Source: Blattabacterium cuenoti
Lineage (GTDB): Bacteria > Bacteroidota > Bacteroidia > Flavobacteriales > Blattabacteriaceae
Assembly (NCBI RefSeq): GCF_014252455.1
Contig: NZ_CP060245.1
Span: 198,190 to 262,189 of the forward strand
Length of the DNA: 64,000 nt
Direction of reading: 5' to 3'
Shown: one piece after another, positions 26,598-35,206 of the stretch
Layout of the letters: the number at the start of each line of letters is the position of its first letter
Position numbering within the stretch: position 1 is the first letter of the stretch
The notes under the pieces: generated by a model
The model's input: the letters and a program-made list of their open reading frames with translations, nothing else
The model's database searches: none
What the model was told of the DNA's origin: nothing
Position numbers and translations under genes: made by a program

Positions 26598-28016
26598 TTA
26601 AAATATAATATTTTTAGCTAATTCTATTGCTTTATTTAAAGCCATCAATTTATTATTAACTTCTTCTAATTCTTTTTTTTCTTTAGAATCTGCAACAATT
26701 CCTGCACCAGCTTGAAAAAAAAGTATATTGTTTTTGCTTACAAAAGAACGTATAATAATAGCTGTATGAAGATAATTATTTTCTAATCCAAAAAAACCAA
26801 TAGCCCCTCCATATACTCCTCTATGTTGATTTTCTATTTTATCTATTAATTCCATTGCTTTATATTTTGGAGCTCCGGAAAGAGTACCTGCAGGAAAAGT
26901 ATCTCCAAATACTTTAATAAGAGATATATTATTTTCTAATTTTCCAGATACCTTAGAAACCATATGTAATACATGTGAAAATTTTTGTATATTTCTAAAA
27001 TATTCTACTTTTACATTAGATGAATTTTTACTTAAATCATTTCTGGCTAAATCTACTAACATTACATGTTCTGCATTTTCTTTTTTATTACTCAATAATT
27101 TTTTAGATAATTTTTGATCTTGATTTTTTTTATTTACTGATCTTCGTATAGTACCTGCTATTGGATTAAGATAGGCTATTTTATTATGAATAATTAATTG
27201 TGCTTCTGGAGAAGATCCAAATAATTTATAATTTCCATAATCAAAATAAAATAAATAAGGAGATGGATTAATAAATCGTAACGCTCTATATACATTAAAT
27301 TCATCTCCTTGAAATTTTTGTTTATATTGACGGGATAAAACTATTTGAAAAACATCTCCACGTAAACAAGCTTGAATCCCTTTATATACCATTTTTTTAT
27401 ATTCATCATTAGTAACATTAGACGAACGTGTCCCAATATATTTAAAAGGAAAAAAATAGAAATTTTTTCTTTTAATAAGTTCCATTAATTGATCTATAGT
27501 AAATGTTTTTTTTAAATTAGAAAATTTATGTTCAATTAAATACATTTTATTACAAAAAGTATGAAAAATAATTAAATTACCATAAAAACCTAATCTAATT
27601 TTTGGTAAAGAATAAGGAATTTTTACAATAGCGTTAAATTTAATATTTTCAAAATATTGAATACTATCATAAGAGATATATCCATAAAAACCAGAATAAA
27701 ATATTGAAGAATTTATATTGATAAATTTTTTAAAAAAATCATTAATTAAAATTTGAATATCTAATTTATCTTTAATAAAAATATGTTGATGTACTCCATT
27801 TGGATATGATATCCGTACAATATTTTTATCCAAAATCAGTTCTGAAACTTTGTTTATACAAATGATAGAATAATTTTTTTTTAGAATAGGATCATTAGAC
27901 ATTTCTAATAATAAAGTATTTGTAAAATGATCTCTTAATCTTAAATATAATTCTATGGGGGTTGTATTATCAGCCAAAATTTTTTTCTGTATAGTTCTAA
28001 AATTAAATTTGAACAT
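26598..28016 (-). CDS. trpE: Anthranilate synthase component I
   Basis: Makes anthranilate from chorismate. The 472 residues include the chorismate-binding core: DVFQIVLSRQYKQKF, FINPSPYLFYFDYG, SSPEAQL, NPIAGTIRRS, ENAEHVMLVDLARND, TFPAGTLSGAPKYKAMELID and GAIGFFG. The N-terminal tryptophan-binding element, usually LLES, reads LLLEMS at residues 35-40, with Met where the feedback Ser is expected. It is the first gene of the trp operon and is preceded by a hairpin with a U-tract. Confidence 0.97.
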   Translation of the reverse strand: MFKFNFRTIQKKILADNTTPIELYLRLRDHFTNTLLLEMSNDPILKKNYSIICINKVSELILDKNIVRISYPNGVHQHIFIKDKLDIQILINDFFKKFININSSIFYSGFYGYISYDSIQYFENIKFNAIVKIPYSLPKIRLGFYGNLIIFHTFCNKMYLIEHKFSNLKKTFTIDQLMELIKRKNFYFFPFKYIGTRSSNVTNDEYKKMVYKGIQACLRGDVFQIVLSRQYKQKFQGDEFNVYRALRFINPSPYLFYFDYGNYKLFGSSPEAQLIIHNKIAYLNPIAGTIRRSVNKKNQDQKLSKKLLSNKKENAEHVMLVDLARNDLSKNSSNVKVEYFRNIQKFSHVLHMVSKVSGKLENNISLIKVFGDTFPAGTLSGAPKYKAMELIDKIENQHRGVYGGAIGFFGLENNYLHTAIIIRSFVSKNNILFFQAGAGIVADSKEKKELEEVNNKLMALNKAIELAKNIIF

Positions 28017-28044
28017 AATTTATGGCATTTTATTTGAAAATATG

Positions 28045-28073
28045 AAAAAAAGGCCGTCATTAAGACAAGCCTT
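28045..28073 (-). promoter_or_regulatory. Terminator-like hairpin in the trp operon leader (candidate attenuator)
   Basis: On the minus strand AAGGC-TT-GTC-TTAAT-GAC-G-GCCTT forms an outer 5-bp and an inner 3-bp stem, followed immediately by a T-run (28045-28051). It stands 28 bases before the trpE ATG and downstream of a good promoter match, and the gene upstream is divergent. No leader peptide with Trp codons is present. A role in attenuation is inference. Confidence 0.6.
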
Positions 28074-28110
28074 ATAATATATATAAAAATTTTTTTGGTA
28101 AAAAAAATTT

Positions 28111-28138
28111 CAAATTTACATCTAATTTGTACAACAAA
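28111..28138 (-). promoter_or_regulatory. Candidate trp operon promoter, Bacteroidetes type
   Basis: On the minus strand TTTG (28135-28138) and TAAATTTG (28111-28118) are separated by 16 bases, resembling the Bacteroidetes -33 TTTG / -7 TAnnTTTG pair, whose usual spacing is nearer 19. The predicted start near 28104 gives an 88-nt leader containing the hairpin. Confidence 0.5.
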
Positions 28139-28202
28139 GGTACAATAATTTTTTTTATATCTCTATGAATAGAGTAAATAGAGTAATTTATAATTTATAT
28201 GT

Positions 28203-29942
28203 ATGAAAATATTTATTTTCTTGCTTTGTTTTTTTGGATTTTTTTATGTGACTTATTCTATAGAAATAAAAAATATAGATACAAAAAATATTGTAACAGA
28301 TATTTATCATCCGATATATCAAGATTATCAATATTGGACAGAATATCATAAAAAAAAACAAATTTTGGATACTAAATCTCTTTCTATAAAGAAATATGAT
28401 TTTTTAAAAAAAGATAATATTAATTTAAAAAAGGAATTATTAATTTATGATATAGAAAAATTATGTTTGTCTTTTTATAAAAAAAATAACCGGATAAATG
28501 ATGTTTTTTTTTCTCGTAAACATATACGATATTTTGATGTAAAAACACCAATATCAGAAATTTTTTATATTCATGATATTTTTAATAAAAAAATATTAGG
28601 TGGTTTATTTACTCATAGTCCTAATAAAAATATTAATTATTCTATAGAATATAAAAATGTTTTTTTTGATAAAAAATTTAATAATCATTTTTTAATAACT
28701 TTTAATCAATGGAAAGAAAATTCATATTATAAATTATGGGGGCATTATTTAAAAAATAATTTATGTAATTATACAAATAATGTTAATTCTTTTTTAGATA
28801 AAAAAAATATTAATCATGAAAGATTATATATTAGTTTTATAAAAAAAATTATTCCAACATATCATCATGATGATAAAAAATCTATTTTTTTTCGAAATTA
28901 CATAGAGTATACAAAATATTTTACCAATTCATTAGAAAAAATAAACGAATTAAAGAATTATCAAAAAAATTTATTTTTTTATAAAAATTATAATTCTTTA
29001 ATTTTTAAAAAAAAGAAAAAATATAATATAGAGGTAGGTTTTTTATATGAAAAAATATATTCTCAATTTTTTTATAATGATTTTTTTCATAAAAAAAAAT
29101 TTAATAATCAAACGTATAATAAAAAAATAAATGTTTTTACTATAGTTACCAAAATCCATGATATTTTTAATAAAAAAATAAATTTTAATTTTTATAAAAA
29201 ATGGATTTTAGATAATAAATTAAGATCTACTCCTTTACAAATAAATTTTCAATTAGATACTAATTTATATTCTAACTTACATTTTTTAACTAAAATTTTA
29301 ATAAAAAAAAATATTTATTCTAATTTTACAAATTTTTTAATTTTTAATAAAAATGGAAATTTTTATAATAATACAATTAATAATTTATTAAATTTTAAAT
29401 CTATCAATTTTTCTTTTTTTTCAGAAAAAAAATTAAATATTTCTTTCAAAACATCTAAAATTAATAATATTAATTTTTTTACTACAAATAATAAATTATT
29501 GAATTGGAATTATATAAATTTATGGAACTTAAAAATAAAAAATACTAATTATATAAATAATTTTCAATTTAATAATATAATTTTATTACAAAAACAATCT
29601 TCTGATAATTTAATTTTTTATATTCCATCTTTTTTTTATAAAAGTACAATTTCTTATAAAAAAACTTATTTTGATAAATCTTTATTAATAAAAACAGGGT
29701 GTTCAATTAATTATTTAAATCAATTTTTTTCTAAAAATTTTTCTTATCCTTTTGATTTATTTTCAAATAATGAATATTATGGAAATCATTTTTTAAAAAA
29801 AACGTTTATAAATTATTTTTTGAATTTTAAAATATTTAGAACTAATTTTTATACAAGTATACAAAATATACATTTTAATAAACCTTTTTTTCATCAAGAT
29901 ATTTTTATTCGTCTGGGTTTATTTTGGAATATTTTTACATAA
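28203..29942 (+). CDS. Putative porin (Porin_10-like outer-membrane beta barrel)
   Basis: 579 residues with an N-terminal signal peptide (hydrophobic residues 2-17, likely cleavage after residue 19). The early region YFDVKTPISEIFYI, followed by GGLFTHSPNKNINYSIEYKN, resembles the start of the Bacteroidetes 'putative porin' family (Porin_10), where a TP-x-T/S-E-x-x-Y stretch leads into the first barrel strands. The rest alternates aromatic and polar residues as barrel strands do, but is very rich in Asn, Lys, Phe and Tyr. The last residues RLGLFWNIFT suggest a closing strand. It would allow solute passage through the outer membrane; the substrate is unknown. The gene is divergent from trpE. 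Confidence 0.65.
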   Translation: MKIFIFLLCFFGFFYVTYSIEIKNIDTKNIVTDIYHPIYQDYQYWTEYHKKKQILDTKSLSIKKYDFLKKDNINLKKELLIYDIEKLCLSFYKKNNRINDVFFSRKHIRYFDVKTPISEIFYIHDIFNKKILGGLFTHSPNKNINYSIEYKNVFFDKKFNNHFLITFNQWKENSYYKLWGHYLKNNLCNYTNNVNSFLDKKNINHERLYISFIKKIIPTYHHDDKKSIFFRNYIEYTKYFTNSLEKINELKNYQKNLFFYKNYNSLIFKKKKKYNIEVGFLYEKIYSQFFYNDFFHKKKFNNQTYNKKINVFTIVTKIHDIFNKKINFNFYKKWILDNKLRSTPLQINFQLDTNLYSNLHFLTKILIKKNIYSNFTNFLIFNKNGNFYNNTINNLLNFKSINFSFFSEKKLNISFKTSKINNINFFTTNNKLLNWNYINLWNLKIKNTNYINNFQFNNIILLQKQSSDNLIFYIPSFFYKSTISYKKTYFDKSLLIKTGCSINYLNQFFSKNFSYPFDLFSNNEYYGNHFLKKTFINYFLNFKIFRTNFYTSIQNIHFNKPFFHQDIFIRLGLFWNIFT

Positions 29943-29978
29943 AAAACCGTAATTTTATGTTATTATTCACAATTTATA

Positions 29979-30374
29979 TTGAAAATGAATCCTAATAATT
30001 TAAAATATAGTAAAAATCATGAATGGATACAATTAGATAATAATAATCATGAACTAGCCTATATTGGAATTAGTTTTTTTGCTAAAAATGAATTAGGTGA
30101 TATAATATATCTAGATATAGATTCTACTATTATAGGAAAAAAAATAAAAGAAGGGAATTTATTTGGAAGTATAGAAACTGTTAAAAGTGTTTCAGATTTA
30201 TTTATGCCTGTTTCAGGAATTATACTTAAAATTAATCAAAATTTATTATCTAAACCAGAAAAAATAAAACAAAATAATGAAGAATGGTTATTAAAAATTA
30301 CAGTTTTAGATAAAAAAGAATATGATCAATTAATGTCTTTATCTCAATATAAAAAATATCTAGAAAATAAATAA
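29979..30374 (+). CDS. gcvH: Glycine cleavage system H protein
   Basis: Lipoyl carrier that shuttles the aminomethyl group between GcvP, GcvT and lipoamide dehydrogenase. The 131 residues match the family. KNHEWIQLDN is at the N terminus. GDIIYLDID is followed by the lipoylation site in GSIETVKSVSDL, with the Lys near residue 70. The other gcv genes are not in this window. It is located 32 bases before ccoI. Confidence 0.96.
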   Translation: MKMNPNNLKYSKNHEWIQLDNNNHELAYIGISFFAKNELGDIIYLDIDSTIIGKKIKEGNLFGSIETVKSVSDLFMPVSGIILKINQNLLSKPEKIKQNNEEWLLKITVLDKKEYDQLMSLSQYKKYLENK

Positions 30375-30406
30375 TAAAAAAAATCAATCAGATTTAAAAA
30401 TTTATT

Positions 30407-32632
30407 ATGAAAATACATGAAAATTTTAATTTTCTAGATCATGAAAAAATTGCAGAAAAAATCATAGACTATAAATATAAAAACATTACTATTGTTCGTT
30501 TTTTAATTCCTTCAATTTATTGCAGTTATTGTATTTTTATTTTAGAAAATTTATCTAATTATAATAAACATATTTTTGAATCTACGGTTGATTTCTCTAA
30601 TAAAAAAGTAAGAATTACATTTAATAATAAAAATTTAAAATTAAGTAATTTAGCTAAATTTTTAGAAAAAATTGGTTATCCTCCTTCTATTAATTTTAAA
30701 AATATAAAAAAAAATACACAAATAAATATTAATAGAAAATTAATAGGAAAATTAGCAATTTCTTTTTTTTGTTTTGGAAATATAATGCTTTTATCTATTC
30801 CAGAATATATAGGAGCTTCAAAAGAAGATATATGGTTTTTTGAACATAAAAATTTTTTTCATTATTTAATGTTAATTCTTGCTTGTCCTGTAGTTATTTT
30901 TTCTTTTATAGATCATATAAAATATGCTTTTTTAGGTTTAAAAAAAAATATTTTCAACATGGATATTCCTATTTCAATTGGAATATTTGTTCTTTTTTTA
31001 TGGAGTTGTTATGAAATTTTTTTTGATTTAGGTTCTGGTTATTTTGATAGTCTTACCGGGTTTTCATTTTTTTTACTTATTAGTAGGATACTAAAAATTT
31101 ATACTCATAATAAAATACTTTCTTTTGATAATAAAGATTATAAATCTTTTTATCCTATTTATATATCAAAAATTAATGATAATAAAGAAGAAGAAAAAAT
31201 ATTACTTTCTTCTTTAAAAAAAGGTGATTGTATTATCATTAAAAATGAAGAAATTATTCCTGCAGATTCTATTTTAATAAAAGGGAGAGCCTTATTAGAT
31301 AATAGTTTTATTACAGGAGAATCTTATTTAAAAAGAATAAAAATAGGAGAGCATATTTATGCCGGATCTAAACAAAAAGGAGAAGCTATTTATTTAAAAA
31401 TTATTAAAAATATAGATCAAAGTTATTTAAGTTTTTTATGGAATCATAAAAAATTTAAAAAAAAAGAATTATTTCATTTATATTCTATATCAAATAAATT
31501 GAGTCAATATTTTACTCCTATTATATTAATAATTTCTATAATTACAGGAATTTATTGGTCTTTTTTTAATTTTAATAAAGTATTTCAAACAACTTTTTCT
31601 GTTTTAATTATTACTTGTCCTTGTGCTTTAGTACTTTCAACTCCATTAATATTTGGAAATATAATAAGATTTTTTTCTAAAAAAGGGTTTTATGTAAAAG
31701 ATATCTTTACTATGGAACGAATTTCTAATATAAATACTATCATTTTTGATAAAACAGGGACTCTTACAGATACAAATAAAGAAAAAATTTTTTTTATAGG
31801 AAAAATTCTAAATTTTAAAGATAAAAAAATAATTGTTTCTTTATTAAGACATTCTAATCATCCTTTAAGTAAACGTATATTAAAAGAATTATCTATTAAT
31901 GAATATTATTCTATAAATCATTTTAAAGAAAAAATAGGAAAAGGAATACAAGGCGTTATTAATAAAAATATTAATATAAAAATTGGATCACCTCAATATA
32001 TAGGTATTAAAGATTTTAAAAAAAAAGAAACAACAGTAGCTATTTCTATAAATAATAAATTAATTGGTTATTTTATTTTTAGAAATTTTTATCGAAAAGG
32101 AATTAAAGGAATATTTAAAAATTTAATAAAATATAAAATTATTATTCTTTCAGGAGATCATAATGAATTAGAAAAAAAATATTTAAAATCTATTTTACCA
32201 AGGTATAGTAAAATTTTTTTTAATCAAAAACCAGAAGATAAACTAAATTATATAAAAAAAATCCAAAAAAATGGAGAAAAAGTAATGATGATTGGTGATG
32301 GAATTAATGATTCTTCTGCATTAAATCAAAGTGAAGTAGGTGTAGCTATATCAGATAATATTAATAGTTTTTTTCCAAATTGTGATGCTTTTCTTCAATC
32401 TAATTCTTTGAATAAAATTTTTTTATTTTTAAAAATATCCAAAATATCTTATAAATTAGTAATTATTAATTTTATCATTAGTTTATTTTATAATTTTATT
32501 GGAATTCTATTTGCCATTAATGGTTATTTAAACCCTTTTATAACAGCTATTTTAATGCCTTTAAGTTCTTTCTCAGTTATTTTATTTTCTATTTTATCTA
32601 CTTGGATGATTTCAAGAAGATTTTTATCTTAG
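30407..32632 (+). CDS. ccoI: Copper-type P-type ATPase of the cbb3 cluster (CcoI-like)
   Basis: Heavy-metal P1B ATPase expected to move copper for cbb3 oxidase assembly. Of 741 residues, the first about 90 form a metal-binding domain with CSYC at 39-42. Eight membrane helices are plausible. The ion-path motif CPC is at about 404-406 (TCPCALVLSTP), the phosphorylated Asp at about 448 (DKTGTLT), the HP motif in SNHPLSK, and the hinge near 630 (GDGINDSSALNQSEVGVAI). It opens the cluster ccoI-S-NO-Q-P-H, which supports the CcoI role over general copper efflux. Confidence 0.9.
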   Translation: MKIHENFNFLDHEKIAEKIIDYKYKNITIVRFLIPSIYCSYCIFILENLSNYNKHIFESTVDFSNKKVRITFNNKNLKLSNLAKFLEKIGYPPSINFKNIKKNTQININRKLIGKLAISFFCFGNIMLLSIPEYIGASKEDIWFFEHKNFFHYLMLILACPVVIFSFIDHIKYAFLGLKKNIFNMDIPISIGIFVLFLWSCYEIFFDLGSGYFDSLTGFSFFLLISRILKIYTHNKILSFDNKDYKSFYPIYISKINDNKEEEKILLSSLKKGDCIIIKNEEIIPADSILIKGRALLDNSFITGESYLKRIKIGEHIYAGSKQKGEAIYLKIIKNIDQSYLSFLWNHKKFKKKELFHLYSISNKLSQYFTPIILIISIITGIYWSFFNFNKVFQTTFSVLIITCPCALVLSTPLIFGNIIRFFSKKGFYVKDIFTMERISNINTIIFDKTGTLTDTNKEKIFFIGKILNFKDKKIIVSLLRHSNHPLSKRILKELSINEYYSINHFKEKIGKGIQGVINKNINIKIGSPQYIGIKDFKKKETTVAISINNKLIGYFIFRNFYRKGIKGIFKNLIKYKIIILSGDHNELEKKYLKSILPRYSKIFFNQKPEDKLNYIKKIQKNGEKVMMIGDGINDSSALNQSEVGVAISDNINSFFPNCDAFLQSNSLNKIFLFLKISKISYKLVIINFIISLFYNFIGILFAINGYLNPFITAILMPLSSFSVILFSILSTWMISRRFLS

Positions 32633-32656
32633 ATTTTTTTATTAAAAAACTATTTT

Positions 32657-32812
32657 ATGGATATAATAATCATTATGATATTATCTAGTATTTCTTTAGG
32701 GTGTATTTTTTTGATAATTTTTTTAATTAGTCTTTATTATGGTCAATTTGATGATTATGAATCCCCTAAAATTAGAATTTTAATAGAGGATAAAAAGAAA
32801 ACAATTGAATAA
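32657..32812 (+). CDS. ccoS: cbb3-type oxidase assembly protein CcoS
   Basis: Short gene of 51 residues between ccoI and ccoNO. One N-terminal membrane helix (residues about 3-28) is followed by YYGQFDDYESPKIRIL. This matches CcoS, where a WSxxxGQFDD-like segment follows the helix and the sequence then mentions P-x-R. CcoS is needed to insert cofactors into the oxidase. Start ATG 32657 lies 24 bases after ccoI, and the stop is 18 bases before ccoNO. Confidence 0.88.
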   Translation: MDIIIIMILSSISLGCIFLIIFLISLYYGQFDDYESPKIRILIEDKKKTIE

Positions 32813-32830
32813 TAATTTTTTTATATTTTT

Positions 32831-35020
32831 ATGAAAATAGAAACATATTATTACAATAATAAAATTGTAAAAGCTTTTCTTTATGCTACACTTTTTTGGG
32901 CTATTATTAGTTTTTTAGCTGGGTTATTAATAGCTATTTTATTATTTTATCCTGACTTGCCTGATTTTTTATTAGGGAGTAATTTAAAAAATTCTAAAGG
33001 AATAATGGGGTTTGGTCGTTGGAGAATGTTACATACAAATACTGCTATATTTGCTTTTGTAGGAAATATTATTTTTACAGGATCTTACTATTCTTTACAA
33101 CGTTTATTAAAAACAAGAATTTTTAGTGATTTTTTAAGTTGGATCCATTTTTGGGGATGGCAAATTTTTATTTTTTCTACTTGGATTACTTTTTTATTAG
33201 GAATCAATACAAGTAAAGAATATTCAGAACATGAATGGCCTATTGATATATTCATTTTTGTTATTTGGCTTATTTATGGAATAAATATGATTGGAAGTAT
33301 TTTTAAAAGAAAAATTCAACATTTATATGTAAGTATCTGGTTTTTTTTAGGAACATGGGTGGCTGTAGCTATGTTACATTTATTTAATAATCTTGAATTA
33401 CCTATTGATCTTTTATCTTTTAAAAGTTATTCTATATATGCTGGGGTTCAAGATGCTTTAATGCAATGGTGGTATGGACATAATGCCGTCGCTTTTATAT
33501 TAACTACGCCTATATTGGGCTTAATGTATTATTTTGTTCCAAAAGCTTCTAATCAACCTATTTTTTCTTATAAACTTTCCATTATCCATTTTTGGTCTTT
33601 AATATTTATATATATATGGGCAGGGCCACATCATTTAATGTATACATCTCTTCCTAATTGGGCTCAAATATTAGGAACTATTTTTTCTATTATGTTAATT
33701 GCCCCTTCTTGGGGGGGGATGATTAATGGATTACTTACTTTAAGAGGAGATTGGGGAAAAGTTCAAAAAGATCCTATTTTAAAATTTTTTGTTGTTAGTC
33801 TTGTAAGTTATGGAATGGCTACTTTTGAGGGGCCTATGTTAGCTACTAAAACTTTAAATTCTATTGGACATTTTACAGATTGGGTGATTGCTCATGTACA
33901 TTTGGGAACTTTAGGTTGGAATGGCTTTATGGCTTTTGGTATCATGTATTGGTTAACACAAAAATTATGGAATACTAAATTATATTCTATAAAATTAGCT
34001 AATTTTCATTTTTGGATAGGAATAGTTGGAATTATATTTTATATTTTTCCTTTATATTTTGGATCTATTTTACAATCAGGAATGTGGAAAAAATTTAATC
34101 CAGATGGAACATTAACTTATAAAAATTTTTTAGATACGGTTTTATCAATTATTCCATTTTATAAAATAAGATTTATTGGTGGGATGATTTATTTTTTAGG
34201 TTTTATCCTTATGATTTATAATATTTATAAAACTATTAAAAAAGGACAATTTATTGATAATGAGGCATTTATTTCTCCTATAATATATAAAAACATAATA
34301 GAAAAAAATGAAAAATTTCATAATTGGTTAGAAAAAAAACCAATACAATTAACTATATTTGCTTTTATAGCAGTAGCAATTGGAGGTATTATAGAGATCA
34401 TTCCCACTTTAGTAATAAAATCTAATATACCTACTATTCATAATATTAAACCTTATAAAGCTCTTGAATTAGAAGGAAGAGATCTTTTTGTTAGAGAAGG
34501 ATGTAATGCTTGTCATAGTGCACAAGTTCGTCCTTTTAGAGATGAAATTGTTCGTTATGGAGAATATTCTAAAGCTGGAGAATTTATATATGATCATCCA
34601 TTTCTTTGGGGATCTAAACGTACAGGTCCAGACTTAGCTAGAGAAGGAGGGAAAAATCCTAATTCATGGCATTTTAATCATATGTATAATCCTCGTTCTA
34701 CTTCTCCTGGATCTATTATGCCAAGATATCCTTGGTTAATTTATAATAAATTAGATCGATCTAATACAGAAAAAAAAATTCAAGCTATGATAAAATTAGG
34801 AGTTCCATATACTTTAGAATATTTACAACAAATTAATAAAGATATGGATCAACAAGCTAATAAAATTGTTTCAGAAATTTATAATGAATGTCCTAGGTTA
34901 CAATTAGAAATCATTGAACAGAAGAAAAAAGAAAAAAATAAATTTATTCCTTTAGAAAAAAGAGAGATTATTGCACTAATAGCTTATTTACAACGTTTAG
35001 GAATAGATATTAAATCATAA
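32831..35020 (+). CDS. ccoNO: cbb3 cytochrome c oxidase, fused subunits I and II (CcoN-CcoO)
   Basis: Terminal oxidase core of high oxygen affinity. Residues 1 to about 490 are CcoN: a 12-helix haem-copper subunit with WRMLHTNTAIFAF, AMLHLFNN, WWYGHNAVAFILTTP (copper and haem ligands), WAGPHHLMYTSLPNW and DWVIAHVHLGTLGWNG. Residues about 500-729 are CcoO: one anchor helix, then the single c-haem site EGCNACHSAQVRPF near 558, GPDLAREGG and IMPRYPWL with the distal Met. The fusion is usual in Bacteroidetes. It carries electrons from cytochromes to oxygen at the inner membrane. Confidence 0.96.
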   Translation: MKIETYYYNNKIVKAFLYATLFWAIISFLAGLLIAILLFYPDLPDFLLGSNLKNSKGIMGFGRWRMLHTNTAIFAFVGNIIFTGSYYSLQRLLKTRIFSDFLSWIHFWGWQIFIFSTWITFLLGINTSKEYSEHEWPIDIFIFVIWLIYGINMIGSIFKRKIQHLYVSIWFFLGTWVAVAMLHLFNNLELPIDLLSFKSYSIYAGVQDALMQWWYGHNAVAFILTTPILGLMYYFVPKASNQPIFSYKLSIIHFWSLIFIYIWAGPHHLMYTSLPNWAQILGTIFSIMLIAPSWGGMINGLLTLRGDWGKVQKDPILKFFVVSLVSYGMATFEGPMLATKTLNSIGHFTDWVIAHVHLGTLGWNGFMAFGIMYWLTQKLWNTKLYSIKLANFHFWIGIVGIIFYIFPLYFGSILQSGMWKKFNPDGTLTYKNFLDTVLSIIPFYKIRFIGGMIYFLGFILMIYNIYKTIKKGQFIDNEAFISPIIYKNIIEKNEKFHNWLEKKPIQLTIFAFIAVAIGGIIEIIPTLVIKSNIPTIHNIKPYKALELEGRDLFVREGCNACHSAQVRPFRDEIVRYGEYSKAGEFIYDHPFLWGSKRTGPDLAREGGKNPNSWHFNHMYNPRSTSPGSIMPRYPWLIYNKLDRSNTEKKIQAMIKLGVPYTLEYLQQINKDMDQQANKIVSEIYNECPRLQLEIIEQKKKEKNKFIPLEKREIIALIAYLQRLGIDIKS

Positions 35021-35030
35021 TAAAATAATA

Positions 35031-35195
35031 ATGACTTTTAAACAATATTTTATGACAGAAACATATATTGGAATATTTCAATCTATTATGTTAATTTTAT
35101 TTTTTTTATCTTTTTTTTTTATTTTATTTTTTGTTTGTTTAAAACCAAAAAAATATTATAAAAATATTAGTACTATTCCTTTAGAAAAAAAATAA
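35031..35195 (+). CDS. ccoQ: CcoQ-like small subunit of cbb3 oxidase
   Basis: A 54-residue frame (ATG 35031, TAA 35193) lies 10 bases after ccoNO and 11 bases before ccoP. It has one hydrophobic segment (residues about 14-37) and a C-terminal basic tail with PKKYYKN. Position and topology fit CcoQ, which stabilises the complex. Sequence conservation in CcoQ is low, so the name rests mainly on context. Confidence 0.75.
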   Translation: MTFKQYFMTETYIGIFQSIMLILFFLSFFFILFFVCLKPKKYYKNISTIPLEKK

Positions 35196-35206
35196 AATAG
35201 ATATTA

